From Klebsiella sp. WP3-W18-ESBL-02 (GTDB lineage Bacteria > Pseudomonadota > Gammaproteobacteria > Enterobacterales > Enterobacteriaceae), in the NCBI RefSeq assembly GCF_014168815.1, contig NZ_AP021972.1, positions 4,588,001-4,652,000 of the forward strand: DNA of 64,000 nucleotides, read 5' to 3'. The notes beneath the pieces were generated by a model. That model saw only the letters and a list, made by a program, of their open reading frames with translations. It was not told the origin of the DNA and searched no databases. Each line of letters starts with the position of its first letter. The first letter of the stretch is position 1. Both the position numbers and the translations under genes were made by a program. Shown in pieces: positions 24,886-33,476 of the stretch.

Positions 24886-25655
24886 TATTCTTTCCCCGCC
24901 CAGGGTACAAAGAGACGCTGCAGCCCGAGAAGCAGCAGATCCAGGAGATAACCAATGCCGCCCAGCAGCAGAATGCCCAGCATCACAATATCGGTTCGCA
25001 GATAGGCGCTGGCGTTGATCACCATCCAGCCCAGACCGGAGCTGGCGGCCACCATTTCAGCCGCGATAAGCGATGTCCAGCCGATACCAATAGAGAGCCT
25101 GACGGTGGTAAAGAGGTCCGGTAACGCGTCCGGCATCACCACGCGCAGGAAAATTTGCTGACGAGATGCGCCCAGCGTTTGGGCCACGCGAATGCGCGCA
25201 CGCCCGATTCTCTCTACCGCGGCCGCAGCGCCCACGACGACGCTCAAAAACGTGGAGATAAAAATCAGGAAAAATTTCGACGACTCACCGATCCCCAGCC
25301 AGACGACCGCCAGCGGGATAAGGGCTATCTTCGGCAGCGGGCGCAGGAACTGAACGAACGGATTCAGTACGGCCGAGAGCCCTTCTGACAGCCCCATCAG
25401 CAGCCCGAGCGGAATACCAATAATAATAGCTGCCGCAAAAGCGCTCAGCGCGCGCGCTAAACTCACGGCGACATGCTCCCACAGCGGCACCTGGCGGTAG
25501 CCATCCGCCAGTAGCTCTTCCGTGGTCAACCCAATATCAGTGAGCGAAGGCAACAGCAGTGGGTCAACCCACTGCCGCATGGCCGCCACCTGCCAAAGGG
25601 TAAAAAAGACCGCCACCGATAGCACGCTGATGGCGATGTGCTGACTTAATCTCAT
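24885..25655 (-). CDS. ABC importer permease, TauC/SsuC-like
   Basis: Inner membrane subunit of 256 residues with six predicted helices and the binding-protein-dependent transport EAA-loop (AQTLGASRQQIFLRVVMPDALP, about 160-181), plus GIGWTSLIAAEM typical of SsuC/TauC. It overlaps the binding-protein stop by 4 bases (ATGA) and the ATPase start by 1 base, a tightly coupled transporter module. Confidence 0.9.
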   Translation of the reverse strand: MRLSQHIAISVLSVAVFFTLWQVAAMRQWVDPLLLPSLTDIGLTTEELLADGYRQVPLWEHVAVSLARALSAFAAAIIIGIPLGLLMGLSEGLSAVLNPFVQFLRPLPKIALIPLAVVWLGIGESSKFFLIFISTFLSVVVGAAAAVERIGRARIRVAQTLGASRQQIFLRVVMPDALPDLFTTVRLSIGIGWTSLIAAEMVAASSGLGWMVINASAYLRTDIVMLGILLLGGIGYLLDLLLLGLQRLFVPWAGKE

Positions 25656-26659
25656 TGCGCCGCCACCGCTGCATCGCGAATGTAGCGGGAGTTAATGGCG
25701 CTATCCCAGTTTGCCGGAATATCGCGCTGGCGCAGTTCACCAATACCCGCGAGGAAGTGTGATGTTTTGGTCAACGCTTTACCGATGCCGCTGTTGGTGG
25801 TTTGAGTACCATTACCCAGCCAGTCGGCGGTGCCCTGCTGCACCAGCGTCGGGTATTCCAGGCCGCCCAGCGTGTTCGCTGCGGTGGTTACCGGTGCCCC
25901 CACCTCTTTTGCCACAATAGCCGCCGCGCGCTCCGGATCTTTTTTGAATTCATCAACCTTCTGCTGATGCACTCGCAGGAACGCGCTTACCGCCTGCGGA
26001 TACTGTTCGGCAAAGGCTTTGCGCACGACGTAGTTGTTGTAAATCAGATAGCCATCTTTCTGCAGGTCTTTGGTGGCAAACACCTGATGGCCGCCGGACG
26101 TTTCCAGCTCCTGAGCAAACGGCGCCCAGACGTAGCCCGCATCAATATCACCGCGTTTCCATGCCGCGACCATTTCCGCCGGGCGCAGCGGCAGTAGCGT
26201 AATTTTGCTGCGGTCTAATTTGTTCACGCTGATAGCGGCTTCCAGCGCATATTGCGCCGTGGAATTTGGCGGATAAGCCACGCGTTTACCTTCAATATCC
26301 TTGATACTCGTGATGCCTTCTTTACCAATCAGCCGTTCATAGCTGGCAATCACGCCGGACACGCCAATAATCTCCCCCGGCAATTTACGTACGATACCGG
26401 CGGTTGCCGGGCTCGAACCAAAATTAGCAATATCAATAGCATTACTGGCGAAATAATTTAATGCATCGGCGCCTGAGGCAAATTGCACCCATTTCACTTT
26501 GCTGTTTAACGCTTTATCTAAAGAGCCGTCGGCTTTTGCCAGCATTAATACCTGGGAACCACCGCTATAGGCAACGCGGACTTCCGCCGGATTATCCGCA
26601 AAGCTGAAATTGGCCCATAACCCACCCGCAGCGATTAATAAGCTGAGTGCTTTTTTCAT
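25652..26659 (-). CDS. Periplasmic substrate-binding protein, TauA/SsuA-like
   Basis: Exported binding protein of 335 residues, with signal peptide MKKALSLLIAAGGLWANFSFA, then the SBP type-2 fold of the NMT1/TauA family (VRVAYSGGSQVLMLAKADG, NAIDIANFGSSPATAGI, KDIEGKRVAYPPNSTAQYAL, WKRGDIDAGYVWAPF, NYVVRKAFAEQYP). The IANFGSSPATAG motif resembles taurine-binding proteins (IGLLGSTP-type). It should capture the operon's substrate in the periplasm. There is a 63-base gap to the upstream racemase start site, with an AT-rich leader containing AAGGATAAATAAA. Confidence 0.9.
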   Translation of the reverse strand: MKKALSLLIAAGGLWANFSFADNPAEVRVAYSGGSQVLMLAKADGSLDKALNSKVKWVQFASGADALNYFASNAIDIANFGSSPATAGIVRKLPGEIIGVSGVIASYERLIGKEGITSIKDIEGKRVAYPPNSTAQYALEAAISVNKLDRSKITLLPLRPAEMVAAWKRGDIDAGYVWAPFAQELETSGGHQVFATKDLQKDGYLIYNNYVVRKAFAEQYPQAVSAFLRVHQQKVDEFKKDPERAAAIVAKEVGAPVTTAANTLGGLEYPTLVQQGTADWLGNGTQTTNSGIGKALTKTSHFLAGIGELRQRDIPANWDSAINSRYIRDAAVAAQ

Positions 26660-26722
26660 TTTATTTATCCTTTTAAGAATTTATTAACCCGATGCCGGGT
26701 CGGAAAGTCAGTTACGAAAATC

Positions 26723-27433
26723 TTATTGATAGGCCTGCCATAAAGACGAACATCGCTCCGCCAGCGCTTGCGACGGGTCGTAGGTCAAATGAAGAAACGG
26801 TGCGCGCACAGCCTCCAGCGCTACCGGCACTTCGGTACACGCCAGCACCAGCTTCTGCGCGCCGCGCGCAAACAGCGCGCTTGCCTGATGCCCCAGCAGC
26901 TTGCCACCTTCACGCAGCGCACCGCGCTTGACGGCGTAGCAGCCGGGGACAAACCATTCCCGCAGCTCATCCGCCGTCGGTAGCAGCGATTCAATATCAT
27001 GAGCGGCCAGCTTTTGCTGATACCAGCCTGCGTTAAGCGTCCCTTCCGTAGCGATAATCCCTACCCGCTGCGGGCGAGTCACCTGCTTAGCCAGTGCATC
27101 CAGCGTCGCATCCACGATATGCACAATGGGCGCATCGCTGGCCTCCGCAAGCGCGTCATACCAGTGGTGAGCGGTATTGCAGGGAATAGCAATATGGCTC
27201 GCCCCCGCTTCGTTGAGTTTTTTAATACCGTAAATCAGCTGCGGTAAAGGCGATGGCCCCATCCCCGCCAGCGCCTTCTGCCGGTCGGCAATTTGTGGCA
27301 CGTTCCACACCACTGACGGCAGCTGCTGTTGATCGCTCTGTGCCGGAGTCGCCTCCAGCAAGCGGCGCTGAAAATCGAGCGTCGCAAGCGGCCCCATACC
27401 ACCGAGTATGCCCAGCAGAAACGTCTCAGACAT
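26723..27433 (-). CDS. Aspartate/glutamate racemase-family protein
   Basis: PLP-independent amino acid racemase of 236 residues, similar to YgeA/RacX and aspartate racemases. The N-terminal ILGGMGPLATLDFQRR motif and both catalytic cysteine contexts are present: AIPCNTAHHWYD (about 83) and LACTEVPVAL (about 196). ATG 27433 (MSETFLLGIL) fits the family. It overlaps the 3' end of the upstream lyase gene by 8 bases. In context it may interconvert D and L forms of the imported acidic amino acid. Because cysteate is the sulfonate analogue of aspartate, cysteate is an attractive but unproven substrate. Confidence 0.85.
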   Translation of the reverse strand: MSETFLLGILGGMGPLATLDFQRRLLEATPAQSDQQQLPSVVWNVPQIADRQKALAGMGPSPLPQLIYGIKKLNEAGASHIAIPCNTAHHWYDALAEASDAPIVHIVDATLDALAKQVTRPQRVGIIATEGTLNAGWYQQKLAAHDIESLLPTADELREWFVPGCYAVKRGALREGGKLLGHQASALFARGAQKLVLACTEVPVALEAVRAPFLHLTYDPSQALAERCSSLWQAYQ

Positions 27434-28430
27434 GTTCCAGCACCTGGCGATAGCCAAACAGCCCCGCCGAACCACCGGTGTGAATAAACACGACGTTTTC
27501 ATCCTTGCGGAAATGTCCCTGACGAATAAGGTCAATCAGCCCCGCCATGCCTTTTGCGGAATAAACCGGGTCAAGAAGAATGCCTTCGTGGCGCGCCAGT
27601 AGCGTCAACGCCTCCAGCGTACCGGCCGTCGGCAGGCCGTAGCCATCACCGACATAGTCGCTGTTCGCCACGACCGCATCTCGCGGCAGCTCGCCGGAGA
27701 CGCCCAGCAGCGCCAGCGTTTTTGATGCCAGGTTCCAGACGTTATCTTCCTGCTTAACCTTCGGCGCCCGGACGCTAATGCCCAGCACGGGAACCCGGCT
27801 GTTGGTTGCGGTAAAGCCCGCGACCAGACCCGCCTGTGTGCCGGTGCTGCCGGTCGCATGTACAACGTGGTCAATACGCAGACGGTGTTGCGAAGACTGA
27901 TACAGCAGCTCTTCGGCGCAGGCAACGTAACCTAACGCACCAATCGGGTTAGAGCCGCCGCCAGGAATCACATAGGGACGATGCCCCTGTTCACGAAGCG
28001 TATCGGCATAGGTTTCCATCGCCTGCTGCATGTCGGTGCCGCCGGGCAGATGGGCAACAATTTCGCCACCGAGCAGCGTATCGAGCAGGACGTTGCCATT
28101 ATGCTGATAATCATCGCCAAAATCAGAAACGCGCTTTTCCAGCAGCGCTTTGGCTTTCAGCCCCAGACGCGCCGCGCCGGCTATCGTCTGACGCACGTGG
28201 TTTGACTGCGTCGCCCCCTGGGTGATGATCACATCGGCATTTTTCTCTAGCGCATCCGCCAGTAAAAACTCCAGCTTACGGGTTTTATTTCCTCCACTCG
28301 CCAGCCCCGTTGCGTCATCACGTTTGATCCATATTTGGGGGCCGCCCAGCAGCTTGCTTAAATTATTTAATGGCTCCAGCGGCGTCGGGAAATGACCAAG
28401 AGAAACTCTCGGAAAGCGGGCCAAATGCAT
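27426..28430 (-). CDS. PLP-dependent D-cysteine desulfhydrase / L-cysteate sulfo-lyase homologue
   Basis: Fold-type II PLP enzyme of 334 residues in the ACC deaminase/D-cysteine desulfhydrase family. The PLP lysine is Lys49 in GLASGGNKTRKLEF. The substrate-carboxylate loop is TQGATQSNHVRQT (about 70-82), and the PLP phosphate loop is HATGSTGTQAGL. The ASGGNKTR and ATQSNH versions differ from E. coli DcyD (MGGNKLR, AIQSNH) and resemble, from memory, the L-cysteate sulfo-lyase CuyA, which yields pyruvate, ammonia and sulfite. ATG 28430 has GGAG 5 bases upstream. It is first in the operon with a sulfonate-type ABC importer, which fits release of sulfite for cysteine synthesis. D-cysteine desulfhydration is the alternative. 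Confidence 0.8.
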   Translation of the reverse strand: MHLARFPRVSLGHFPTPLEPLNNLSKLLGGPQIWIKRDDATGLASGGNKTRKLEFLLADALEKNADVIITQGATQSNHVRQTIAGAARLGLKAKALLEKRVSDFGDDYQHNGNVLLDTLLGGEIVAHLPGGTDMQQAMETYADTLREQGHRPYVIPGGGSNPIGALGYVACAEELLYQSSQHRLRIDHVVHATGSTGTQAGLVAGFTATNSRVPVLGISVRAPKVKQEDNVWNLASKTLALLGVSGELPRDAVVANSDYVGDGYGLPTAGTLEALTLLARHEGILLDPVYSAKGMAGLIDLIRQGHFRKDENVVFIHTGGSAGLFGYRQVLEHV

Positions 28431-28597
28431 ATATGCTCCTTGCTCAATAAGAGGGCAATCTGAATCGTGGGATTCACTATACACATCTGCGGAATATGGC
28501 TAATCAAATAGAAAAAATAAGGATTTCACAAAAATAACTAAGCAGGGAACAAGGGGATAAAACGAGAATATCTATGCGGTTACGGAATGTCTTACGT
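28431..28597. promoter_or_regulatory. Upstream region of the lyase-racemase-ABC operon
   Basis: 167-base AT-rich gap between the rnr terminator and the lyase gene. It must carry the operon promoter. Sulfonate operons are often under CysB/Cbl, but I could not point to a convincing CysB site by eye. Confidence 0.4.
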
Positions 28598-28636
28598 CAA
28601 AAAAGAATAACCCCTTCCAGTTGGAAGGGGTTATTC
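28598..28636 (-). terminator. rnr terminator
   Basis: Perfect 15-bp stem GAATAACCCCTTCCA/TGGAAGGGGTTATTC with a 2-base loop, followed on the minus strand by TTTTTTGACG. It lies 8 bases past rnr and cleanly separates the nsrR-rnr unit from the accessory operon. Confidence 0.95.
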
Positions 28637-28644
28637 GCAGTGTA

Positions 28645-31116
28645 TTACTTGTCGGCGTTTTTCTTCGCGGCCCGCTTCGCTTTGGTTGCGGCGGCGATTT
28701 TCTGCGTTTTAGCGGAAGGCTTTTTGGCCTTCTTCGCACCGCCTTTCTCACCGCCCTTCTCGCCAGAAGCCGGTTTGGCCTTCGCCTTACCTTTCTTCTC
28801 GCCGCGGAAGGCGCTGTCTGGCTCGAAGTTTACGCGCTTGCCAACCTGACGACGTTTGCCGCCGCCCGGTTTGCCGTTCGCTTCTTTCTTCGATTTTTCG
28901 CGCTCGGTTTTACCGACGTTGCGCGGGCCGCGCTCGCTGGAGATCAGCGAGAAGTCGATCTTACGCTCGTCCATATTCACCGCTTCCACGCGGACTTCTA
29001 CGCGGTCGCCCAGGCGATAAGTCTGGCCACCGGATTCGCCAATCAGACGCTGGCCAACCTGGTCAAAGCGGTAGTAGTCGTTATCCAGCGAGGAAACGTG
29101 CACCAGGCCGTCAATAAACAGTTCGTCCAGACGCACGAAGAAGCCAAAACCGGTCACGCTGGCAATCACGCCTTTAAAAACGTTACCCACCTGATCCTGC
29201 ATAAAGTCGCATTTCAGCCAGTCGGAAACGTCACGCGTCGCTTCATCGGCGCGGCGTTCGGTCATTGAACAGTGCTGGCCCAGCTGCAGCATCTCTTCCA
29301 TGGAATAATGGTAGCCGCCGGTTTCCGTGCTGTTACCCTTGTGCCCCTGCTCTTTCGCCAGCAGATACTTGATGGCGCGGTGCAGCGACAGGTCAGGATA
29401 GCGGCGAATCGGCGAGGTGAAGTGCGCATAGGACTGCAGCGCCAGACCAAAGTGACCGCGGTTTTCCGGATCGTAGATAGCCTGCTTCATCGAACGCAGC
29501 AGCATGGTTTGCAGCATTTCCGCGTCCGGCCTATCGGCAACGGATTCCAGCAGCTCGGCGTAATCGCGCGGCTCCGGCTTATTGCCGCCCGGCAGTTCCA
29601 GCCCCAGTTCAGACAGAACGGAACGGAAAGCGGTGATCGCTTCGGTGGTTGGCTTATCGTGAATACGGAACAGCGCCGGCTCTTTGGCTTTCTCAACGAA
29701 ACGGGCCGCCGAGATATTGGCCAGAATCATGCACTCTTCAATCAGCTTGTGCGCATCGTTACGCTGGGTCTGTTCAATACGTTCAATCCGGCGATCGGCG
29801 TTGAAGATAAATTTCGCTTCTTCGCTTTCAAACGAGATCCCGCCGCGCTCGGCGCGCGCCTGATCCAGGACTTTGTAAAGGTTGTGCAGCTCTTCGATAG
29901 GTTTGACCAGCGGTGCGTACTGTTCACGCAGCTCCTGGTCGCCCTGTAGCATGTGCCAGACTTTGGTGTAGGTCAGACGCGCATGCGAGCTCATAACCGC
30001 TTCATAGAATTTAAAGCCGGTTAAACGCCCTTTGGTTGAGACGGTCATTTCACAGACCATACACAGACGATCAACCTGCGGGTTCAGCGAGCACAGGCCG
30101 TTAGAGAGCACTTCCGGCAGCATCGGGACTACCTGCGTTGGGAAGTATACCGACGTCCCGCGGCTACGGGCTTCGTTATCCAGCGGCGTCGGCGGACGAA
30201 CGTAGTAGCTGACGTCGGCAATGGCCACCCACAGGCGCCAGCCGCCGCCGCGTTTTTTCTCGCAGTAGACCGCATCATCAAAGTCGCGGGCGTCTTCGCC
30301 GTCGATGGTGACCAGCGGTAAATCACGCAGGTCAATGCGGCCGATTTTCGCCTCTTCCGGCACCTGCTCTTTCAATCCGGCAACCTGTGCTTCTACCGCT
30401 GGCGGCCAGACATGAGGAATTTCATGGGTGCGCAGCGCCATTTCAACGGCCACGCCGGTGCCCATGTTATCGCCGAGAACTTCGACGATTTTACCGATCG
30501 CTTTGGTGCGGCGGGTTGGGCGCTGGGTCAGTTCAACCACCACCACAAAGCCCATGCGCGCGCCCATCAGCGATTCAGGCGGGATGAGGATATCAAAACT
30601 CAGACGGCTGTCGTCCGGGACCACAAAGCCCACGCCCGCGTCCATAAAGTAGCGGCCGACAATTTGCGCGTTACGCGGCACCAGCACGCGCACGATGCGC
30701 GCTTCACGGCGACCTTTACGGTCTGCGCCCAGCGGCTGCGCCAGCACTTCATCGCCGTGCATGCACATTTTCATCTGCTCGCTCGACAGGTACAGATCGT
30801 CCTTACGCCCTTCAACGCGCAGGAAGCCGTAACCATCTCGGTGCCCGATAACCATGCCTTTCAGCAGGTCCAGACGCTCCGGCAGCGCGTAGCACTGGCG
30901 GCGAGTGAAGACCAGTTGCCCGTCGCGCTCCATCGCGCGCAGGCGGCGGCGAAGCGCTTCGATTTGCTCTTCGCCTTCAATGTTCAGCTCGACGGCCAGT
31001 TCTTCACGATTAGCCGGCTTTTCGCGTTTTGTTAAGTGTTCGAGGATAAATTCCCGGCTAGGGATAGGATTAGCGTATTTTTCTGCTTCGCGTTCCTGGA
31101 AAGGATCTTGTGACAT
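28645..31116 (-). CDS. rnr: Ribonuclease R
   Basis: RNB-family 3'-5' exoribonuclease of 823 residues (E. coli 813) that degrades structured RNA and acts in tmRNA-linked decay. Order: N-terminal helix-turn-helix (about 15-85), two cold-shock domains, RNB catalytic core with the acidic residues in TIDGEDARDFDDAVYC, S1 domain (GNVFKGVIASVTGFGFFV) and a basic Lys/Ala-rich C-terminal tail (about 730-823) that is a little longer than in E. coli. ATG 31116 (MSQDPFQEREAEKY) has GGAGG 7 bases upstream. The frame reads on to 31158 but the family start is preferred. It follows nsrR after 38 bases. Confidence 0.97.
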   Translation of the reverse strand: MSQDPFQEREAEKYANPIPSREFILEHLTKREKPANREELAVELNIEGEEQIEALRRRLRAMERDGQLVFTRRQCYALPERLDLLKGMVIGHRDGYGFLRVEGRKDDLYLSSEQMKMCMHGDEVLAQPLGADRKGRREARIVRVLVPRNAQIVGRYFMDAGVGFVVPDDSRLSFDILIPPESLMGARMGFVVVVELTQRPTRRTKAIGKIVEVLGDNMGTGVAVEMALRTHEIPHVWPPAVEAQVAGLKEQVPEEAKIGRIDLRDLPLVTIDGEDARDFDDAVYCEKKRGGGWRLWVAIADVSYYVRPPTPLDNEARSRGTSVYFPTQVVPMLPEVLSNGLCSLNPQVDRLCMVCEMTVSTKGRLTGFKFYEAVMSSHARLTYTKVWHMLQGDQELREQYAPLVKPIEELHNLYKVLDQARAERGGISFESEEAKFIFNADRRIERIEQTQRNDAHKLIEECMILANISAARFVEKAKEPALFRIHDKPTTEAITAFRSVLSELGLELPGGNKPEPRDYAELLESVADRPDAEMLQTMLLRSMKQAIYDPENRGHFGLALQSYAHFTSPIRRYPDLSLHRAIKYLLAKEQGHKGNSTETGGYHYSMEEMLQLGQHCSMTERRADEATRDVSDWLKCDFMQDQVGNVFKGVIASVTGFGFFVRLDELFIDGLVHVSSLDNDYYRFDQVGQRLIGESGGQTYRLGDRVEVRVEAVNMDERKIDFSLISSERGPRNVGKTEREKSKKEANGKPGGGKRRQVGKRVNFEPDSAFRGEKKGKAKAKPASGEKGGEKGGAKKAKKPSAKTQKIAAATKAKRAAKKNADK

Positions 31117-31154
31117 CTCGGTTCCTCCGTTGTCATCTCTGGTGGAGATATTCG

Positions 31155-31580
31155 TCATTCCACCAGCAATAATTTGTATAGTGGTTGATTGTGTTCAACC
31201 AAATCGGCCAGTGTGTAGTTATCCAGCTCCTTGAGAAAACTTTGCACGGCTTGAGAAAGCGCCTGTTTCAAACGACAGGCCGGCGTAATATGGCAAAATT
31301 CGCTGCTGCAGTTCACCAGCGATAGCGGTTCGAGCTCGCGCACCACGTCCCCCACACGAATATCCTTCGCGGGTTTCCCCAGCCGGATACCGCCATTTTT
31401 CCCGCGCACGGCCGTTACGTACCCGGCACGGCTCAGCTGGTTGATAATTTTAACCATATGGTTACGCGACACGCCGTAGACCTCGGTCACCTCCGAGATG
31501 CTGGTCATATTGCCTTCCGGCAGTGACGCCATGTAAATCAGCGCGCGGAGTCCATAATCGGTAAAACTTGTTAACTGCAC
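31155..31580 (-). CDS. nsrR: Nitric oxide-sensing repressor NsrR
   Basis: Rrf2-family [Fe-S] repressor of 141 residues, as in E. coli. Winged helix at about 1-70 (SEVTEVYGVSRNHMVKIINQLSR). Cluster ligands Cys91, Cys96 and Cys102 are present in the NCSSEFCHITPACRL segment. NO destroys the cluster and derepresses targets such as hmp and ytfE. A near-perfect operator precedes ytfE in this window at 5179-5201. It is co-directional with rnr. Confidence 0.96.
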   Translation of the reverse strand: MQLTSFTDYGLRALIYMASLPEGNMTSISEVTEVYGVSRNHMVKIINQLSRAGYVTAVRGKNGGIRLGKPAKDIRVGDVVRELEPLSLVNCSSEFCHITPACRLKQALSQAVQSFLKELDNYTLADLVEHNQPLYKLLLVE

Positions 31581-31714
31581 ATCAACCTCAAGGAAAAGGG
31601 GAAAACAGGGTGAGCCTGTTGATATTAATTATATTGATGATAAACCAGCCAGCCTGTGAGCCGCTAATTTATTTCTTTCGAGAAGGGAAAAAGCGAGGGT
31701 TTAACGCACGATAA

Positions 31715-31790
31715 AGCCGGATGGCGACGCTTTGCGTCTTATCCGGCCTACAAAGCGAGTAGGCCTGATAAGCGCAGCGCCACAGGGCGC
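31715..31790. repeat. REP/BIME element between nsrR and purA
   Basis: Units AAGCCGGATGGCGACGC...TTATCCGGCCTAC (31715-31750) and GTAGGCCTGATAAGCGCAGCGCCACAGGGCGC (31759-31790). Lies 17 bases past the purA stop. Confidence 0.85.
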
Positions 31791-31807
31791 TGCACCTTGA
31801 ACCAGAA

Positions 31808-33106
31808 TTACGCGTCGAACGGGTCGCGCAGAATCATGGTTTCAGTACGATCCGGGCCGGTTGAAATAATATCAATCGGTACGCCGGTCAGTTCTTCAAT
31901 ACGCTTGATGTAGTTCAACGCTGCCTGCGGCAGGCCGCTACGCTCTTTCACGCCAAAGGTGGTTTCAGACCAGCCCGGCATGGTTTCATAGATTGGTTCA
32001 ATACCTTCCCAATCATCCGCCGCCAGCGGGGTCGTCGTCACTTCACGGCCGTCCGGCATGCGGTAAGCCACGCAAATTTTCACTTCTTTCAGGCCGTCCA
32101 GAACGTCCAGCTTGGTCAGGCAGAAACCAGACAGGGAGTTGATCTGTACAGCGCGACGCACGGCAACGGAGTCCAGCCAGCCGGTACGACGACGACGGCC
32201 GGTAGTCGCGCCATATTCGTTACCCTGCTTGCAGAGGAACTCGCCGGTGTCATCAAACAATTCGGTCGGGAACGGACCGGCGCCCACGCGAGTGGAGTAA
32301 GCTTTGATGATACCCAGCACGTAGTCAACATAGCGCGGGCCAAGGCCAGAACCGGTTGCTACGCCACCTGCGGTGGTGTTGGAAGAGGTCACGTACGGAT
32401 AGGTACCGTGGTCGATATCCAGCAGCGTACCCTGCGCGCCTTCGAACATCACGAAGTCACCGCGTTTACGCGCCTGATCCAGCAGGTCGGAAACGTCAAC
32501 CACCATGCCGGTCAGGATGTCGGCAACGGCCATCACATCGTCCAGCACCTTCTGGTAGTCAACCGCGTCGACTTTATAGAAGTTCACCAGCTGGAAGTTG
32601 TGATACTCCATCACTTCTTTCAGTTTTTCAGCGAAAGTCGCTTTATCGAAGAGATCGCCCACACGCAGACCGCGACGAGCCACTTTATCTTCATAAGCTG
32701 GGCCGATACCACGACCGGTAGTACCGATAGCCTTAGAACCACGTGCTTTTTCGCGAGCGTTATCCAGCGCGACGTGATAGTCGAGGATTAACGGGCATGC
32801 TTCGGAAAGCAGCAGACGTTCGCGAACCGGGATACCACGGTCTTCCAGGCCTTTCATCTCTTTCATCAGCGCAGCCGGAGACAGCACAACACCGTTACCG
32901 ATGATGCTGGTAACATTCTCACGGAGAATACCTGATGGAATAAGATGGAGGACGGTTTTTTCACCGTTGATTACGAGAGTATGGCCCGCGTTGTGGCCAC
33001 CCTGATAGCGAACAACATATTTTGCACGCTCAGTCAGAAGATCGACGATCTTCCCTTTACCTTCGTCACCCCATTGGGTGCCCAGTACGACGACGTTGTT
33101 TCCCAT
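31808..33106 (-). CDS. purA: Adenylosuccinate synthetase
   Basis: 432-residue GTP-dependent enzyme that condenses IMP with aspartate, the first committed step of AMP synthesis. P-loop GTQWGDEGKGK (about 9-19), the YQGGHNAGHT IMP/Mg region, GTTGRGIGPAYEDK and the C-terminal STGPDRTETM GTP base-specific region are visible. Length equals E. coli. It stands alone between a 102-base gap from yjeT and a BIME. Confidence 0.98.
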   Translation of the reverse strand: MGNNVVVLGTQWGDEGKGKIVDLLTERAKYVVRYQGGHNAGHTLVINGEKTVLHLIPSGILRENVTSIIGNGVVLSPAALMKEMKGLEDRGIPVRERLLLSEACPLILDYHVALDNAREKARGSKAIGTTGRGIGPAYEDKVARRGLRVGDLFDKATFAEKLKEVMEYHNFQLVNFYKVDAVDYQKVLDDVMAVADILTGMVVDVSDLLDQARKRGDFVMFEGAQGTLLDIDHGTYPYVTSSNTTAGGVATGSGLGPRYVDYVLGIIKAYSTRVGAGPFPTELFDDTGEFLCKQGNEYGATTGRRRRTGWLDSVAVRRAVQINSLSGFCLTKLDVLDGLKEVKICVAYRMPDGREVTTTPLAADDWEGIEPIYETMPGWSETTFGVKERSGLPQAALNYIKRIEELTGVPIDIISTGPDRTETMILRDPFDA

Positions 33107-33208
33107 TTTTCAAAATCACCGATTGCTTAAAAATGGATTCTACCATCGCTTTTTCAGATATACAGCACTTTTTAACCACAAAATGGCGCTTTAACGCTGT
33201 CTTTTTAA

Positions 33209-33406
33209 TCAGCCAATCGTTTTCGTCAACATGTAGTAGATGACAACGCCAGCAACCACAAGACCTCCACCAAATCGACGCAACATCGTATCCGGTAATT
33301 GGGTCATCGTAGAAATCATCTTGCGCCAGGCCTTCGGATAAAGCATCGGCCCCAGGCCCTCAAGCACTAACACCAGCGCAAGCGCCAGCCAGATCGTCGA
33401 ATTCAT
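33209..33406 (-). CDS. yjeT: Small membrane protein YjeT (DUF2065)
   Basis: 65-residue protein with two hydrophobic segments (LALALVLVLEGLGPMLYP and GGGLVVAGVVIYYML) around the basic KAWRKMISTM loop, as in the DUF2065 family. It follows hflC in the same direction after a hairpin. Function unknown; the conserved neighbourhood suggests a link to the HflKC membrane complex. Confidence 0.92.
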   Translation of the reverse strand: MNSTIWLALALVLVLEGLGPMLYPKAWRKMISTMTQLPDTMLRRFGGGLVVAGVVIYYMLTKTIG

Positions 33407-33420
33407 TTTTCATCCTTATA

Positions 33421-33458
33421 AAAGAAAACCACCGGCTCCCAAAGGAGGCGGTGGTTTT
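33421..33458 (-). terminator. Terminator or attenuator between hflC and yjeT
   Basis: 15-bp stem with one mismatch (AAAACCACCGGCTCC / GGAGGCGGTGGTTTT) and a 4-base loop, followed on the minus strand by TTTTCTTTTA. It may partly block readthrough from the hfl operon into yjeT. Confidence 0.8.
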
Positions 33459-33476
33459 TATCAGGCTACCGCGCGC

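Noticed and set aside
23990..28644. Genomic island or prophage signs around the accessory operon
   Set aside because: No integrase, direct repeats, tRNA junction or marked base-composition shift visible; it looks like a plain operon insertion or a loss in E. coli.
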